DNA of 64,000 bases from positions 26,687,751 through 26,751,750 of the forward strand of contig CM019828.1 of NCBI GenBank assembly GCA_009763385.1, given 5' to 3'. Shown here in pieces: positions 20,500-31,273 of the stretch (positions are counted from its first letter, which is position 1; every line of letters begins with the position of its first letter). The position numbers and the translations under genes were made by a program. Source of the stretch: Coix lacryma-jobi var. lacryma-jobi. Lineage: Eukaryota; Streptophyta; Magnoliopsida; Poales; Poaceae. The notes below the pieces were generated by a model. The model ran no database searches. It was not told the DNA's origin and saw only the letters and a list, made by a program, of their open reading frames with translations.

Positions 20500-21020
20500 T
20501 GCTGAGTGTAGCACTCGGCAAAGGCCATCTGGCCCTCGGCGAAGCCTATGCCGAGGGCAGCTCTCGGTAAAGAGTTCTCGGCAAAAATCATCACGGCAAA
20601 GGAACCTTTGCCGAGGGCCATTTATCGGGCTCTCGGCAAACCTTTTACCGAGGGTCCCGACCGGCTCTCGGCAAAGAAAAGTGGCCGTTAACAGCGGTCC
20701 CTATTAACGGTAGGTTTGCCGAGGGCTAAACCGACTCTCGGCAAATGCGTTACATTTGCCGAGAGTCCGGCTCTCGGCAAAGGGATAAATTTTTTTATTA
20801 TTGTTTTTCTGTGCCGAGGGTTATGCAGGTCGGCTCTCGGCAAAGAAATTTCGAAAAAAAATTTTGGGCCCTCTTCGCCGAGGGCTAGCTTAGCCGGCGC
20901 TCAGCAAACCTCGGACTTTGCCGAGGGCTATGACCAAAGCCCTCGGCAAAGCTGTGGAAATTGCGTTCTATCTCCCCAGCTTTGCCGAGGGCTATGGCCA
21001 AAACCCTCGGCAAAGCTGGG
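20500..21020. repeat. CACTA subterminal repeats (TTTGCCGAGGGC)
   Basis: About twenty copies of CTCGGCAAA / TTTGCCGAG in both orientations, often as hairpins around GAGGGC...GCTCTCGGC. These are the binding-site arrays typical for the DNA-binding protein of CACTA elements. Confidence 0.92.
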
Positions 21021-21229
21021 TAAATTTTGATTTTTTGTTTTCCAGTTCTGTTTTTCCTTTTCTCCGACACTATCACACAGATATATATCACATTCATCAC
21101 ATATCACATATATATCACATTTCACGTCACAGAACATATATATATCACATCACATAGTTCAATAACATATATGTCCTCAAATCACATAGTTCAACAACAT
21201 GAGACTTCAGTGACACACGAGGAGATCTA

Positions 21230-23298
21230 CTACACCCCCGGCCAACCGGGCCACCCCTGAGAACTGCCGCCTGCTTGACCCCCGGTCGGGTTCCATCCAG
21301 GAGCGTGGCGGTTGTTCGAACCTTCTGACGGAGGAGGCTGCAAAAGGTCATGTCAGACAAGGAAATGAAATAAATGAAACACTGAAGTATTGATACTCAC
21401 AGGAGCAGCTCCGGGGTCCAGAGGCGGCGGTGGAGGAGCCATGAGCGTCTGAGGCACGGCCATGCCCTGGGAGGCCATGAAGGCGATGAGCTCCGCCATC
21501 TGCTTAGCTTGAGCCTCCATCTGGGCCGACATCTGTGACCGCATCTGGGTCTCAGACACCTGACGCTCCTGCCTTTCTCTTTCCAGGCGGGCCTGCGATA
21601 ATACAAAGTGAATGTTAGAACAATGCAAACATTTAAAGATCAATGTACGATGAGTTAAATAGAAATAACCTCGAGCTCGGCGACCCGCGACTGCGCAGGC
21701 GACGGGCGTGGGCGTATGGGGACGCTCCCGCTCGTGCTCTGTGCTCGGAGCTGGGACAGAGTGGGAGTGGAGGCCGTGTCGATGACGCCGTCGCCAAGCC
21801 AGAACCGCCCGTGCTTCTTCCCTCCTCCAATCCTCATGACGATGCTCCCGTCCAGGTCCGCGGTGGCGGGATCAAAGTCGTCCCCATGGACCGCCCTTGC
21901 CGCCTCTGAGTAGTCAGTGAGGCGGGAGTGGACGCTGGAGTTGGTGTACGCGTCGACGGGATCGTCGGGGTTGTAGGAGGTCTCCGCTGCCGTGGCCTTG
22001 CCCTTGTGGGACATGACGTATGCCGCCACCGTGCCGCAAGGCTGGCCACCGTGAGCCTCCGACTGCGAGGAAGACAACAAGATGATTAGCAATCAGGCAA
22101 CATTTGATCGAGGAATTGATAAAGTCTTTCACGTACCCAAGCTTGTGCGTACTCGGCGAGGTTGCGGTTGCCCTGGTGGTGTGGTACACCTGGCATCTGC
22201 AGACGTGCCTCCCGGGCCTCGGCGTGGTGGGCCGCCCACTCTTCGGATAGCCACCGGTCCACGATCATCTCCCAGCACTCGGGAAACGACTGGCACCATT
22301 GGGCGATCATCTGCACATCATCAAGTATTTCACGTCTAAGCGTCAGACCTAAAGTACCAAAAGCTTAATCTCAAAAGAAATCACTTACCTGCAAGAACTG
22401 CGCCCGACCCAACGTCATGCCTCTCGCCTGGGCCTTCGTCACCCTCGTGGCCAAGACTGTGGCGTTGTAGGTAATGATGGCCTGCAGTCTCGCCTCGTAG
22501 ATCATGTCGGTGACGAGCTTCCTACAAGCCCGGGTAGCCGTCACCTCCGCCACTGCCTCCTTCCCCGGCTCGCACTTGAAGTAGTTCTGCATACAGACAC
22601 AATATGAGGCGAGACAGTAATTAAAGAAAAAATATGATGAATTTGATATTGTTTGACGAAGACTTACCCACAGCTCCGCTCTAACCCGCGCCGCCTTGTT
22701 GGGGAAGTCTGGGTCTGGGGCGACGCTGTAGTGGTCAAAGGTGTAGGCCGGCTCGTGCCTCTCGGCATACTGTACTATGCCGGGGTAGTGCTCGCGGCAC
22801 AGGAGACCCAGGATGCCGTTGGGTTTGCGGCCTTTAGGCCCCACAAAGTCCCATGACCTGCACAAGTGATTAAAAAAGATTATTAGCTTCTATTTCTATT
22901 TTGAGTCTCATCGTACGAACAGGTAGTTAGAACATGTACTTCTGTCCGATGGGCGTGATCACTGGGCGTCGGGCACGTGGCGGCAACGTCGGGAGGCTGG
23001 CGGGACCTCTCAAGTAGGGCGTGGACACCCCTGAGGCACCCGAACACCCGTCCGCCTCGTCCTCCTCCTGCTCGTCCTCCTCCTCTACCTCCTCGGCCAA
23101 TGGTGCCTCCTCCTGCCGCTGGGCCTCGGGCGTGGCCGGCACCTCCTCCTCGACCTCCTCCTCCTCCTCCTCCTCCTCCTCCTCCTCCTCCTCCTGTGGA
23201 GACGGCTCCCTCCGGCGGCGGCCACTCCTCGTCGAGGGCCCGTCGGCCTGCGAGCTGCGGTACAACCAACTCAACCGCCGTTGACGTCCTCCCAGCAT
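21230..23298 (-). CDS. TNPA-like CACTA protein, 7 exons, intact
   Basis: Predicted accessory protein that binds the subterminal repeats. All seven exons keep frame with GT/AG borders: 22940-23298, 22668-22857, 22389-22586, 22137-22310, 21670-22062, 21401-21592 and 21230-21337, giving about 537 residues. It begins MLGGRQRRLSWLYRSS, runs into a poly-Glu tract coded by a (CTC)n microsatellite, then the conserved plant Ptta/En/Spm transposase region (about exons 2-4: WDFVGPKGRKPNGI..., CRKLVTDMIYEARL..., SEEWAAHHAEAREAR...). Exon 6 is a coiled coil (RLERERQERQVSETQMRSQM), and the C-terminus is Pro/Gly-rich. The start lies 120 bases after the TNPD stop, the usual order in grass CACTA elements. Exon borders were predicted by eye. 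Confidence 0.85.
23156..23196. repeat. (CTC)n microsatellite
   Basis: About 13 uninterrupted CTC/TCC units encode the poly-Glu run in the TNPA-like protein on the minus strand. Likely length-variable. Confidence 0.9.
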
Positions 23299-23419
23299 CT
23301 TGCCTCGACCTCCTGCATTTAAAAAGAACAAACAATGTTGTATTAGAAATAACATAACCAAATATATGCAATATAAATAAAACAATAGATCCTAAAAATA
23401 TAACATAATATTACATGTA

Positions 23420-23755
23420 TTAGAAATAATCTGGATCATCCGGATTAGCCGGAGCATGAGTCTCCTCATCACTGTCAACCATGTCTAAGTACTCCTCAGT
23501 ATCCGAAGATAGGTCATCGTCTTCATTTTCTTGGCCTAAACGGAATCGTTCTAGCATTTCTATGTCCTTCACGTTTACCACCTCATCCCCAGCGTCCTCG
23601 TCATCATTCTCTACTTCCATTTCCATCGCTTCGGTTAAGTCTATCGTGAACGTCCCTTGCAACCCAGATCCTTGAAAGAACTCACCGTCATACGTGTTTG
23701 TGTTGAAGTTATAATCCGCACGCAAATAGCTTTGATCAAAATGCTTAATAGTCAT
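23420..23755 (-). pseudogene. C-terminal end of a CACTA TNPD-type transposase
   Basis: Only the last exon remains: HFDQSYLRADYNFNTNTYDG followed by a long acidic tail ending DDPDYF and TAA at 23420. The placement just upstream of the TNPA-like gene supports the call; the conserved transposase core is absent. The apparent Met at 23755 is at or beyond the junction with hAT DNA and is not a real start. Confidence 0.7.
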
Positions 23756-25123
23756 AACCTACCAATCTCTAAGCTTCGTGGGCAAGGTTATGATGGAGCT
23801 TCCAATATGAGAGGTGAATTTAATGGTGTGCAAAAATTGATTCGAGATGAAAATCCTTATGCTTTCTATGTGCATTGTTTTGCCCACCAATTGCAATTAG
23901 TGGTTGTTACTGTTGCAACTTCTACTTCAGCTATTGCAGATTTCTTTAACTATGTTCCTCTAATAGTCAACACTGTCGGTGCATCTTGTATGAGAAAGGA
24001 TGCCTTGCTTGCAAAGCATCATGATGTGCTATTAGAAAAGTTGGAGAGTGGGGAGATTATCGTTGGGAAAGGTTTGAACCAGGAATGTAGCCTAGCAAGG
24101 CCTTGAGACACTAGATGGGGTTCACATCTTAAAACTTTACTTCGTATTTTGGTGATGTGGGAAGCTGTCATAGACATTCTTGAGATAGTAAAGAAAGATT
24201 CTGTTAAACCAACAAGTACTGGTGGTGCATTTGGTTTAATTGGTAAAATGGAGAGCTTTGATTTTGTGTTCATAATGCATTTAATGATAGAATTATTGAG
24301 CATCACAGACAGTCTGTCACATGCTTTGCAAAGGAAGGATCAAGACATTGTTGAGGCAATGCATTTGATCATAGATGTGAAAGAGCAGTTGCAGGACATG
24401 AGGGACAATGGATGGGATCCCTTATTGAAAAGAGTGAAAACATTCTGTGATAAAAATGAGATTGAAGTGCCAGATATGGACAAGGAAATAAATGCTAGAG
24501 GGACATCTACTCGTAGAAAGCAAAAGGTTACAAACAAGCACTTCTACCATATTGAGGTTTTCCTTGCTGCCATAGATGCCATTTTGTCTGAGATGAATCA
24601 TCGATTTGGTGAAGTTAGTTCAGAATTATTAGTATGCATGGCTTGTCTTAACCCAAGAAATTCCTTCTCTAATTTTGACGTGGATAAGCTTGTGAGACTT
24701 GCTGAAATTTATGCTGCGGATTTTGATGTTGGTGACCTTCTTCTTTTGCCTGGTCAACTGAGAGGATTTGTCCATCGTGCTAGAAGAACTCAAGAGTTTC
24801 TTGGATGTACAGAGCTTGGAAAGGTTGCTGAAATTATGGTTCGGACTAAAATGAACTCATCTTATGGATTGGTGTATCGGCTCATTGAGTTAACATTAAT
24901 TCTTCCGGTGGCAACAGCTTCAGTTGAGAGGATATTTTCTGCTATGTCTATTGTAAAGACAGATTTGCGTAACAAAATGGGTGATGAGTGGCTCAATGAC
25001 TTAATGATATGCTACACTGAGAAGGAGATATTTAGAAGCATCAAGAATGACAAAATCATAAAGCGATTTGAAGACATGAAAACTCGGCGTATGTTAGTGC
25101 CTCGGAACAATTTAGTGGTATGA
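23740..25123 (+). pseudogene. hAT transposase (TTF-type/DUF4371), C-terminal half
   Basis: Remnant of a cut-and-paste transposase. The visible part starts in the conserved core (LRGQGYDGASNMRGEF, then YVHCFAHQLQLVVV), continues through the helical insertion region, and ends in the hAT dimerisation domain (LPVATASVERIFSAMS...WLNDLMICYTE, about 24904-25020). One nonsense codon, TGA at 24104-24106, interrupts the otherwise open frame just before DTRWGSHLKTLL. The first half is missing. The open frame that seems to run in from 23657 crosses from CACTA antisense DNA and is accidental. Confidence 0.88.
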
Positions 25124-25457
25124 TATATGTTCTCTTCTACCTTCAAAACTATGAAGTTAAATACTTGAAATTTGTGTCACTAATTTATTTTTTCTTGTAC
25201 ATAGGTTACTTCTAATGATTCATGAAGAATATGGCAGCGTTAATGCATCGTCATCCATCAATCTTTTGTTGGTTAGTATTATATCTTTTAATTCTTATGA
25301 TGCATTTTAGGATGCACTTTCGATTATTTATCATAGTTATCATGTAAAAGATTTAAAACTAATATATATTACCCGTATATGGGGTATAATTGAGTTAAAT
25401 TAGTTTAGCTCTCTTTGGCCCAGCCCCTCCTAAATATTTTTTCTAGATCCGCCACTG
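23740..25457 (+). mobile_element. hAT element, 3' half
   Basis: It carries the C-terminal half of a hAT transposase and the right terminus ...CTAGATCCGCCACTG (inverse CAGTGGCGGATCTAG, a hAT-like end). The left half, with the zinc finger and left end, is lost at the fusion with the CACTA element around 23740. Confidence 0.8.
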
Positions 25458-28400
25458 CCTCCCAGGGCAGTCACTACAGGCTCGAGTAGTCCAGTGGCGT
25501 CGGAATCTAGCGGCCCCACATAGACTTCTAGCAACGGTGAGAGACGTCCTCTGGCAAGTCGAACACGAACGGACGAACTCATCCAACGACCGCCACCGCT
25601 ACAGCCATGGCTGGACAAGATGCAGCTGCGGCCACGTACACGGCAACCATCTCCCCGACGCGAGATCAGACGCATGGTGCCACGGTCGGAGAAAAAAAAT
25701 CACGCGGTGAAGGATACGCGTGAGCAAACCAGCGCGTAACTTTACGCATGATGGGTGGATTTTTCCCAAGTCCTAAAATATTAGGAGGTTATATTAGGAG
25801 TTGTTGGAGAGTTTTTTTTCTCATCTTTCTAAAAAACCAAAGATTAGAAGAAGGTTTAAGAAACTCTTGGAGAGATGCTCTAATAGGCAATATTTTTTGA
25901 GCGTGCAGTACCCTGCCTTAATATTTTCTCCTCTTTTTCACTCCTATCCCATGGATATGCAATATAACTTTTGTGAAGGCCAGATGAAGTTAGTCTTCTA
26001 TTCTCCTCGAGGGCTCCAATTTTTTTGATATATTTATAATAATCCAAATCTCTCATAAAACATTCAGTTCTTTTGCCCTTTTATATATTTATTTACACGC
26101 CATACATCATACGATACAAATACCTCGTAGTTTATTTTGTACACCAAATAAAACTATTCTAGTTCTCTAATAATCTAAAGTACAATGTAGCCTACTACTT
26201 TATGTTTAGATGAAATTAAAGGTTGCAAAAACTTCATGGTTTCAAGTGTGGTAGTCATCATGCGATTACAAAAGGTTTGCTTCAAGGTAGTAGCCAGAGG
26301 TGTTGATGCTACTTAAGTTGAATGGATCATGTACATTATTGTGTTCCAAAAAAACAAAAAGAATGGAATTTATTTTGAACGAATCAGATTATATTGATTG
26401 ATTGTTTTGTAAATTCAAATCAGAATTCACTTAGGTTAGTTTATAAAATTGGTAATTTTTTGCAGGAAATGTGACACGCAGATTTATGTGAAGGAAAAAA
26501 AAAGTTTTCTAAAATATTGCAATACAAACACTACTCCATCCGTCCGAGGATAGCTAGCCTCTTTGCTTTTTTCAGACAAACATGAGGTGATAAATTAAAG
26601 ATCTAATTTTCCCTTGAATAACCATGTCCCTGCTGCATCTGCATTCACGCATGAGCTACGTTTGCATTGCAGCAATAAGGGTAGTCTCAATGGGATATTA
26701 ATTACCATTCGTTGGGAAGAAACATAAGTATGGAGCTCAGAAATATAGTACTTGCAGTCTGAGACAAGCTTATTTGGCTTCAAAAAAACTAGCTACGATT
26801 GATGACTGATATGTATATATAATATTATAAAAGTATAAAATGCGTGGAGTATATGGATATGGCAACGGTATTGTTACAACCTTATACCGTATCGTTAAAT
26901 AATAATCGTTGCGCTGGGTTCCTTATCGTACTTTTTACTAACTTATCAACGGGTGGCTCCAGCAAATATCCACACAGATAATTTACTGTCTGCTACATGC
27001 ATGATCAAGAAGTGTAATATATACTCCCTATATATTGAACTAGGATATTTTAGGTGTCTTAAATATAACATCTTTTCAGGTGATGACTAACAACCTTTAG
27101 ATCTTCATCCAATGATCTAAATCTATTAGCAAAAATCATAATAAACAAATGATAATTTTTTCTATGGAAGAACAAAGACAAAACTGTTTAGACGCCTAAA
27201 ATATAGGAATTGTGATATTTATTTTGTATATATGTGCACGTAAAAAGGAGTTTAGTGTGGAGGAGTATTAGAGATCCTTGGGATCGAGGACTCCCTACTC
27301 CATTTGGCTATTCTTAATGAACGAACATAAAGGACCACGATATAGATAGATTTCCTGGATGCCTGCTTCAATGTGGTGAATGAAGCTTCTCTCACCTACT
27401 TCAATATCAATTTGTGTTCTAGTCTCTTTTTGGAATTTCTTCCGATCATAGCTAGCAGGCCGGGTAGAGAGTAGTGCATTGCTATATATACAACGAGAAA
27501 CATGGGACAAAACTAGAAGCCAGCCAGCAGGGGTCTAAAGGCAAAAGGCTGGTGCATGTGTCATGTGTGCTGTACTGCTACGCTGGAGTAGGGCAAGGCC
27601 CCAACAGAGCATGCAGCGCGGGCCCCGGCTTTAGACGCGCGCATGAAGCGAGGTGGACCATGCCTCCTCCACTTGTATATCTGCACGCGCAGGCACGCAA
27701 AAGACCCCATCCCCATATGATTACCGTCCTCTTCATGATTATGACAGTGGAGCTTTGTCTGAACCCACCTGGGAACATGGTTACTTGAGACATGTGAAGG
27801 ATTGACGGGCAATCATTTTGCAGTAAGGATCGAGCCTTTTAGTATGACAAGAGTTGGCTAAGTTAGTGAATCATAAAGCAAGGAGAGTTAAGTATTGTTC
27901 TCCCTTTGTTTAAAAGGTTGAGAAAGTCTCCCTAGCTAAAAGGATCAACAGTCTCAGAAAATTTGCATTCTAAGTCAAATTATTTTGAGTTTGGCTAACT
28001 TGATAGTGAAGAATAACAATATTTATATATGACAACAAATAAGTAGATTATCTAGTGGTACCCATGATATAAATATTGGTGCTTTTTTCTATAAATTTGG
28101 TCAAACTAAAACTAAAATAACCTGACTTACGAAACTCGAGAAGTTGATTTATTTTGGGACAAAAGTATATTATTATTTAATAAACAAAATATTTATTGGT
28201 TGTTGGGCTTGTGTGGCATAGCTCCAACCTATGAAATCCATGCATGATATGGAGTTAATTTAATTTGTATGGTAAAATAAAGTATCTAACAAATTTACTT
28301 ATTTAAACTCAATAGCACAATTGCTCGGACAAATACATTTAATATACCCACAATATCCAAGGATTTCTAGAGGTAGAGTCCTATGGATGAGAACTCCAAT

Positions 28401-29357
28401 AATGCTTGCCAAACAATCCCCAATATTTCATTCCGCATGTCTAGTCCACTCAAAACTAGGCTATTTATATCTCAAAAAAAAAACTAGGTTATTTATCTAT
28501 ATCATGAAAAGAAAAGAAAAATACCTTCTCCCACTCTAAATTGCTAGTCATTATATCTTTTCAAGTTCTACCCTTGCCTCTAGTGATGCCAATGGAGAAC
28601 TTCTGCCAAAGACAACTCCCCATCCATGTCCCTGTCCCATCACTGCCATCAAGGAGTATTTTCCCACCCCTGCTCTCGTGCAAGAAATTTGTCACAATAG
28701 GGATCCTCATCCTCGCTTCAACAACAAAGAGTAAATATGACAAACTCAAATAAAGGAGGACTAGGGAGGAGGAGATCGATTGGTTTGCACCCCCCCCCCC
28801 AATTTCTCAACCACGAAAGGAGCATCCTCCTCCCATTAGTTAGCGATGGAGGTGCCCTCCTCTTTCTCATCCATGGTGGTTGATTTGTCCTCCTCTTCCT
28901 CATCCATGGAGGTTAATCATACTCCTCCGGTAGTGGAGGAAGAGACATTGTCTCTTTCCTCCATGGCACCATCATCTCCTTCTCTGGTGGCGATGATGCA
29001 GTCATTGTCCTCTCTTTCCTTAAGCATGATATAGACAAATTCTTCCTCTTAAAGCTCCTCGACGGTAGCAGCGATGGCTTGGCAGCTTGGGACAGAGAGT
29101 AGGCATGACCACATGAATGTAGGAGCGAGGGCCGACTGTGGTTGTGTTGGAACATTGGGGCCTTGACCCTCGAGGATTAGGGCTAAGAGTGTGTTTTGGG
29201 TTGGCAGGCTATAATGGGCCAATGGCAAGTGGGCTATAAATTGGGGACAAGGATGGGGGACAAAGAACCATCTTCATCCCCACCAGACTCAATAGAGATG
29301 AATTTTCCTTCTTTCTTGCCTTGTTGAGGGAATTCCTTGTAGGAAATCATGGATTAG
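25458..29357. other. Intergenic, no gene recognised
   Basis: About 3.9 kb of AT-rich DNA with only short frames. It contains a small MITE-like inverted repeat (27042-27207) and a C11 tract at 28790-28800. The serine-rich frames around 28846-29034 come from TCCTCC-type simple sequence. Confidence 0.6.
27042..27207. mobile_element. Small MITE-like inverted repeat
   Basis: AGGATATTTTAGGTGTCT (left) pairs with AGACGCCTAAAATATAGG (right), allowing one or two mismatches, around a 130-base AT-rich interior. Family not identified; target duplicate not clear. Confidence 0.5.
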
Positions 29358-29659
29358 TGTAACACCCCAAATTTTGTTCTTTTGAAAATAGAGCTAAATT
29401 GATTTAATTATATTTTTTTATGCTCATAACATATAGGAAAATAATTTTTTTTTCATTATATTAAAATTTGTATTAGGGGGTAGCAACATGCTTGGGCATA
29501 CATGTCTTTGCATTTGCTTTATTGAAGTGAGTGGGTTGACCAAAATTCAAAATGAATTCAAATTTGGGTTTGAAAATGGTTTTGAAAAGGCTTTAAAATA
29601 AATGAAAACAAAACAAAAATAAAATCTCTCCCTCTCTCACTTTTGTCCGAAGGCCCAAC
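29358..29659 (+). repeat. TGTAACACC-type gypsy LTR, 5' fragment (outermost host of the nest)
   Basis: TGTAACACCCCAAATTTTG is the usual start of large Del/Tekay-like chromovirus LTRs. It is cut at 29659 by a solo LTR; the sequence resumes after that LTR at 59109 (CTTCTCCCTCTTTCGGCC...) and is cut again near 59194 by an Athila-type element. Confidence 0.65.
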
Positions 29660-29723
29660 TGAAAGGTCCTAGTTTGGTTTTGGTAATTGAGTGACAACTT
29701 TTAGTGGACTAATTGTGTTTATG

Positions 29724-31232
29724 TGTGTTTACATCAGATTTTGGACTAAGAAGATTGTTATTGTGTAAACATAAATGACTGATTTATTAAAGAAAAAAGA
29801 TCGGCCTAAAAATAAAGAAGCTTATATGGGTCAAGCATAATCAAAGGATTCGTATGGACCAGCACGATGGGCTTCGAAGACGTGTCAGACTCGACCAAAG
29901 AGTTCAAGTTTGGGTCGTCTTGTATTTTTACCTTTTTTGTAATCTACTCGTGTTAGGGCAGGAGTCAACCTGGTTATAAATAGCTAGAAACCCGGATTTT
30001 GTAAAACATCCCCAATCAATCAAATACAACCGGCCCTCGGCCAAAACCCTAGGAGTAGGAGTAACGTAGATCTCGGCGAGACCTTCAATCAGGCAGGGCT
30101 GCATCGACATCGACCGACCTCCGGTTTGCTTGTAAGTTTCACCAATGGCTTGTGTCATCGTGTAATAAGGCTGCATTGGCATCGACCAACCTCTTGTTAA
30201 GCTATGACATGGCTAGTTATCGGTCTAAGCTCGTCTTTTGTAAGACTGTCTTGACTCTGATCAATCTCTTACTTTAGTCGATCTTGACTAGTTATCGGCT
30301 CTATTGGTTTGGCAAGCTAATAGATTCATTAAGTTATCGATGTTGTTTCATGTTTTAATTTGTTTATTTATGTTCTAAACAACATCTTGCCCAATCAAGA
30401 TTGAGAAAATAGCTTGCGCTTAAAGGATGTCTAGTATCGGCTGTTCTAAGATTTACACGCTCATAACAGAGGGAATAGTCGATACAAGCTTCCCATCGGC
30501 TATTTTCGTCAATCTTGGTTGTTACATGTTGTGCGTTCGAGATATTCGACAAAATCGTGATCTGATTTAAGAGTAGATAGATCCGATCTAGCATGTCTAT
30601 TATGGCTGTATTTTCGAACCCCACTGATATATATGATAGATTAAGTCTGTTTATCTTAGATTAAATCATGCTTTTATCGGGTAGATCTTGTTCGTGCCTC
30701 ATGGACCCTGTATCGGTTGAAATAACCGATCCAGTTATGCTCTCTTCATAATATGTTCTTTTAAATGGTTTGGAATCAATGGATCTACTTTATGCACGAG
30801 ACGTGATCTAGCTTGACCATCATCAAGGCTGCATGGAGACACCCCACTATTGATGTTTGAGTTATTTTATCGATCTATTTGTTATTACGGCTGCATGGTG
30901 ACACCCCACTGTTAATGAATAGAACTGCTTGTGCATTTAGTCGATACGTTGGTTTTATGCGATTTGAACGTACATATAGATCTTTATCTATCAATGTCCT
31001 TTAAGCTTATCGGCTGTGTGTTTATTATAAATTTTCATCTCATACAGGTTATAGTCGTTATGCTTTGTATCTTTTCATCATTTTACATACAATCTGCTGG
31101 TTGGAAGTCGATTTTGCTGAGAATCGACACCACTGCCTGCTGAAGGTCCAGGAGGTCAGGACTCACTCCGTACCCCTCTGAGGACCGTGTTCCGAGTGTG
31201 TTGGTGCTTCCAACCAAGATTTTGAGTCAACA
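29724..31232 (+). repeat. 5' LTR of the Tat element (1,509 bases)
   Basis: It runs TGTGTTTACATCAG to TTTTGAGTCAACA. TATAAATAG at 29975 is the likely promoter box. It differs from the 3' LTR by a few dozen substitutions and by lacking a segment of about 145 bases (3' LTR 56897-57057). Confidence 0.9.
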
Positions 31233-31235
31233 CAT

Positions 31236-31258
31236 TCTTTTGACACACCCGGTGGGAC
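31236..31258 (+). promoter_or_regulatory. Primer binding site of the Tat element
   Basis: TTTTGACACACCCGGTGGGAC lies a few bases after the LTR end. It resembles the TTTTGGCACGCCCGGTGGGAC site of Tat elements, with changes that would weaken tRNA pairing. Confidence 0.6.
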
Positions 31259-31273
31259 ACAATCGTCTGAATC

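Larger units (their letters stand above)
20479..23740 (-). mobile_element. CACTA (En/Spm) transposon, 3' half
   Basis: The terminal CACTACTGGAAA at 20479 is followed by about 500 bases of subterminal repeats, then a TNPA-like gene and the C-terminal end of a TNPD-type transposase, both on the minus strand. The 5' half, including the transposase core and the other CACTA end, is missing: near 23740 the sequence switches to a hAT transposase gene. The 3-bp duplicate next to the visible end would be CAA (20476-20478). It cannot be autonomous as it stands. Confidence 0.88.

Noticed and set aside
22977..23357. Pro-rich and Ser-rich plus-strand frames of 126 and 87 codons
   Set aside because: Complement of the poly-Glu (CTC)n coding part of the TNPA-like gene.
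23657..23739. N-terminal extension of the hAT frame upstream of 23740
   Set aside because: This stretch is antisense CACTA TNPD sequence; the open frame across the junction is chance.
26519..26580. Stowaway-like end CTACTCCATCCGTCCGAGG
   Set aside because: No partner inverted end or interior matching the MITE family was found nearby; too short to call.
28846..29034. Ser-rich small protein near 28.9 kb
   Set aside because: Built from TCCTCC/TCATCC simple sequence with no homologous feature nearby.
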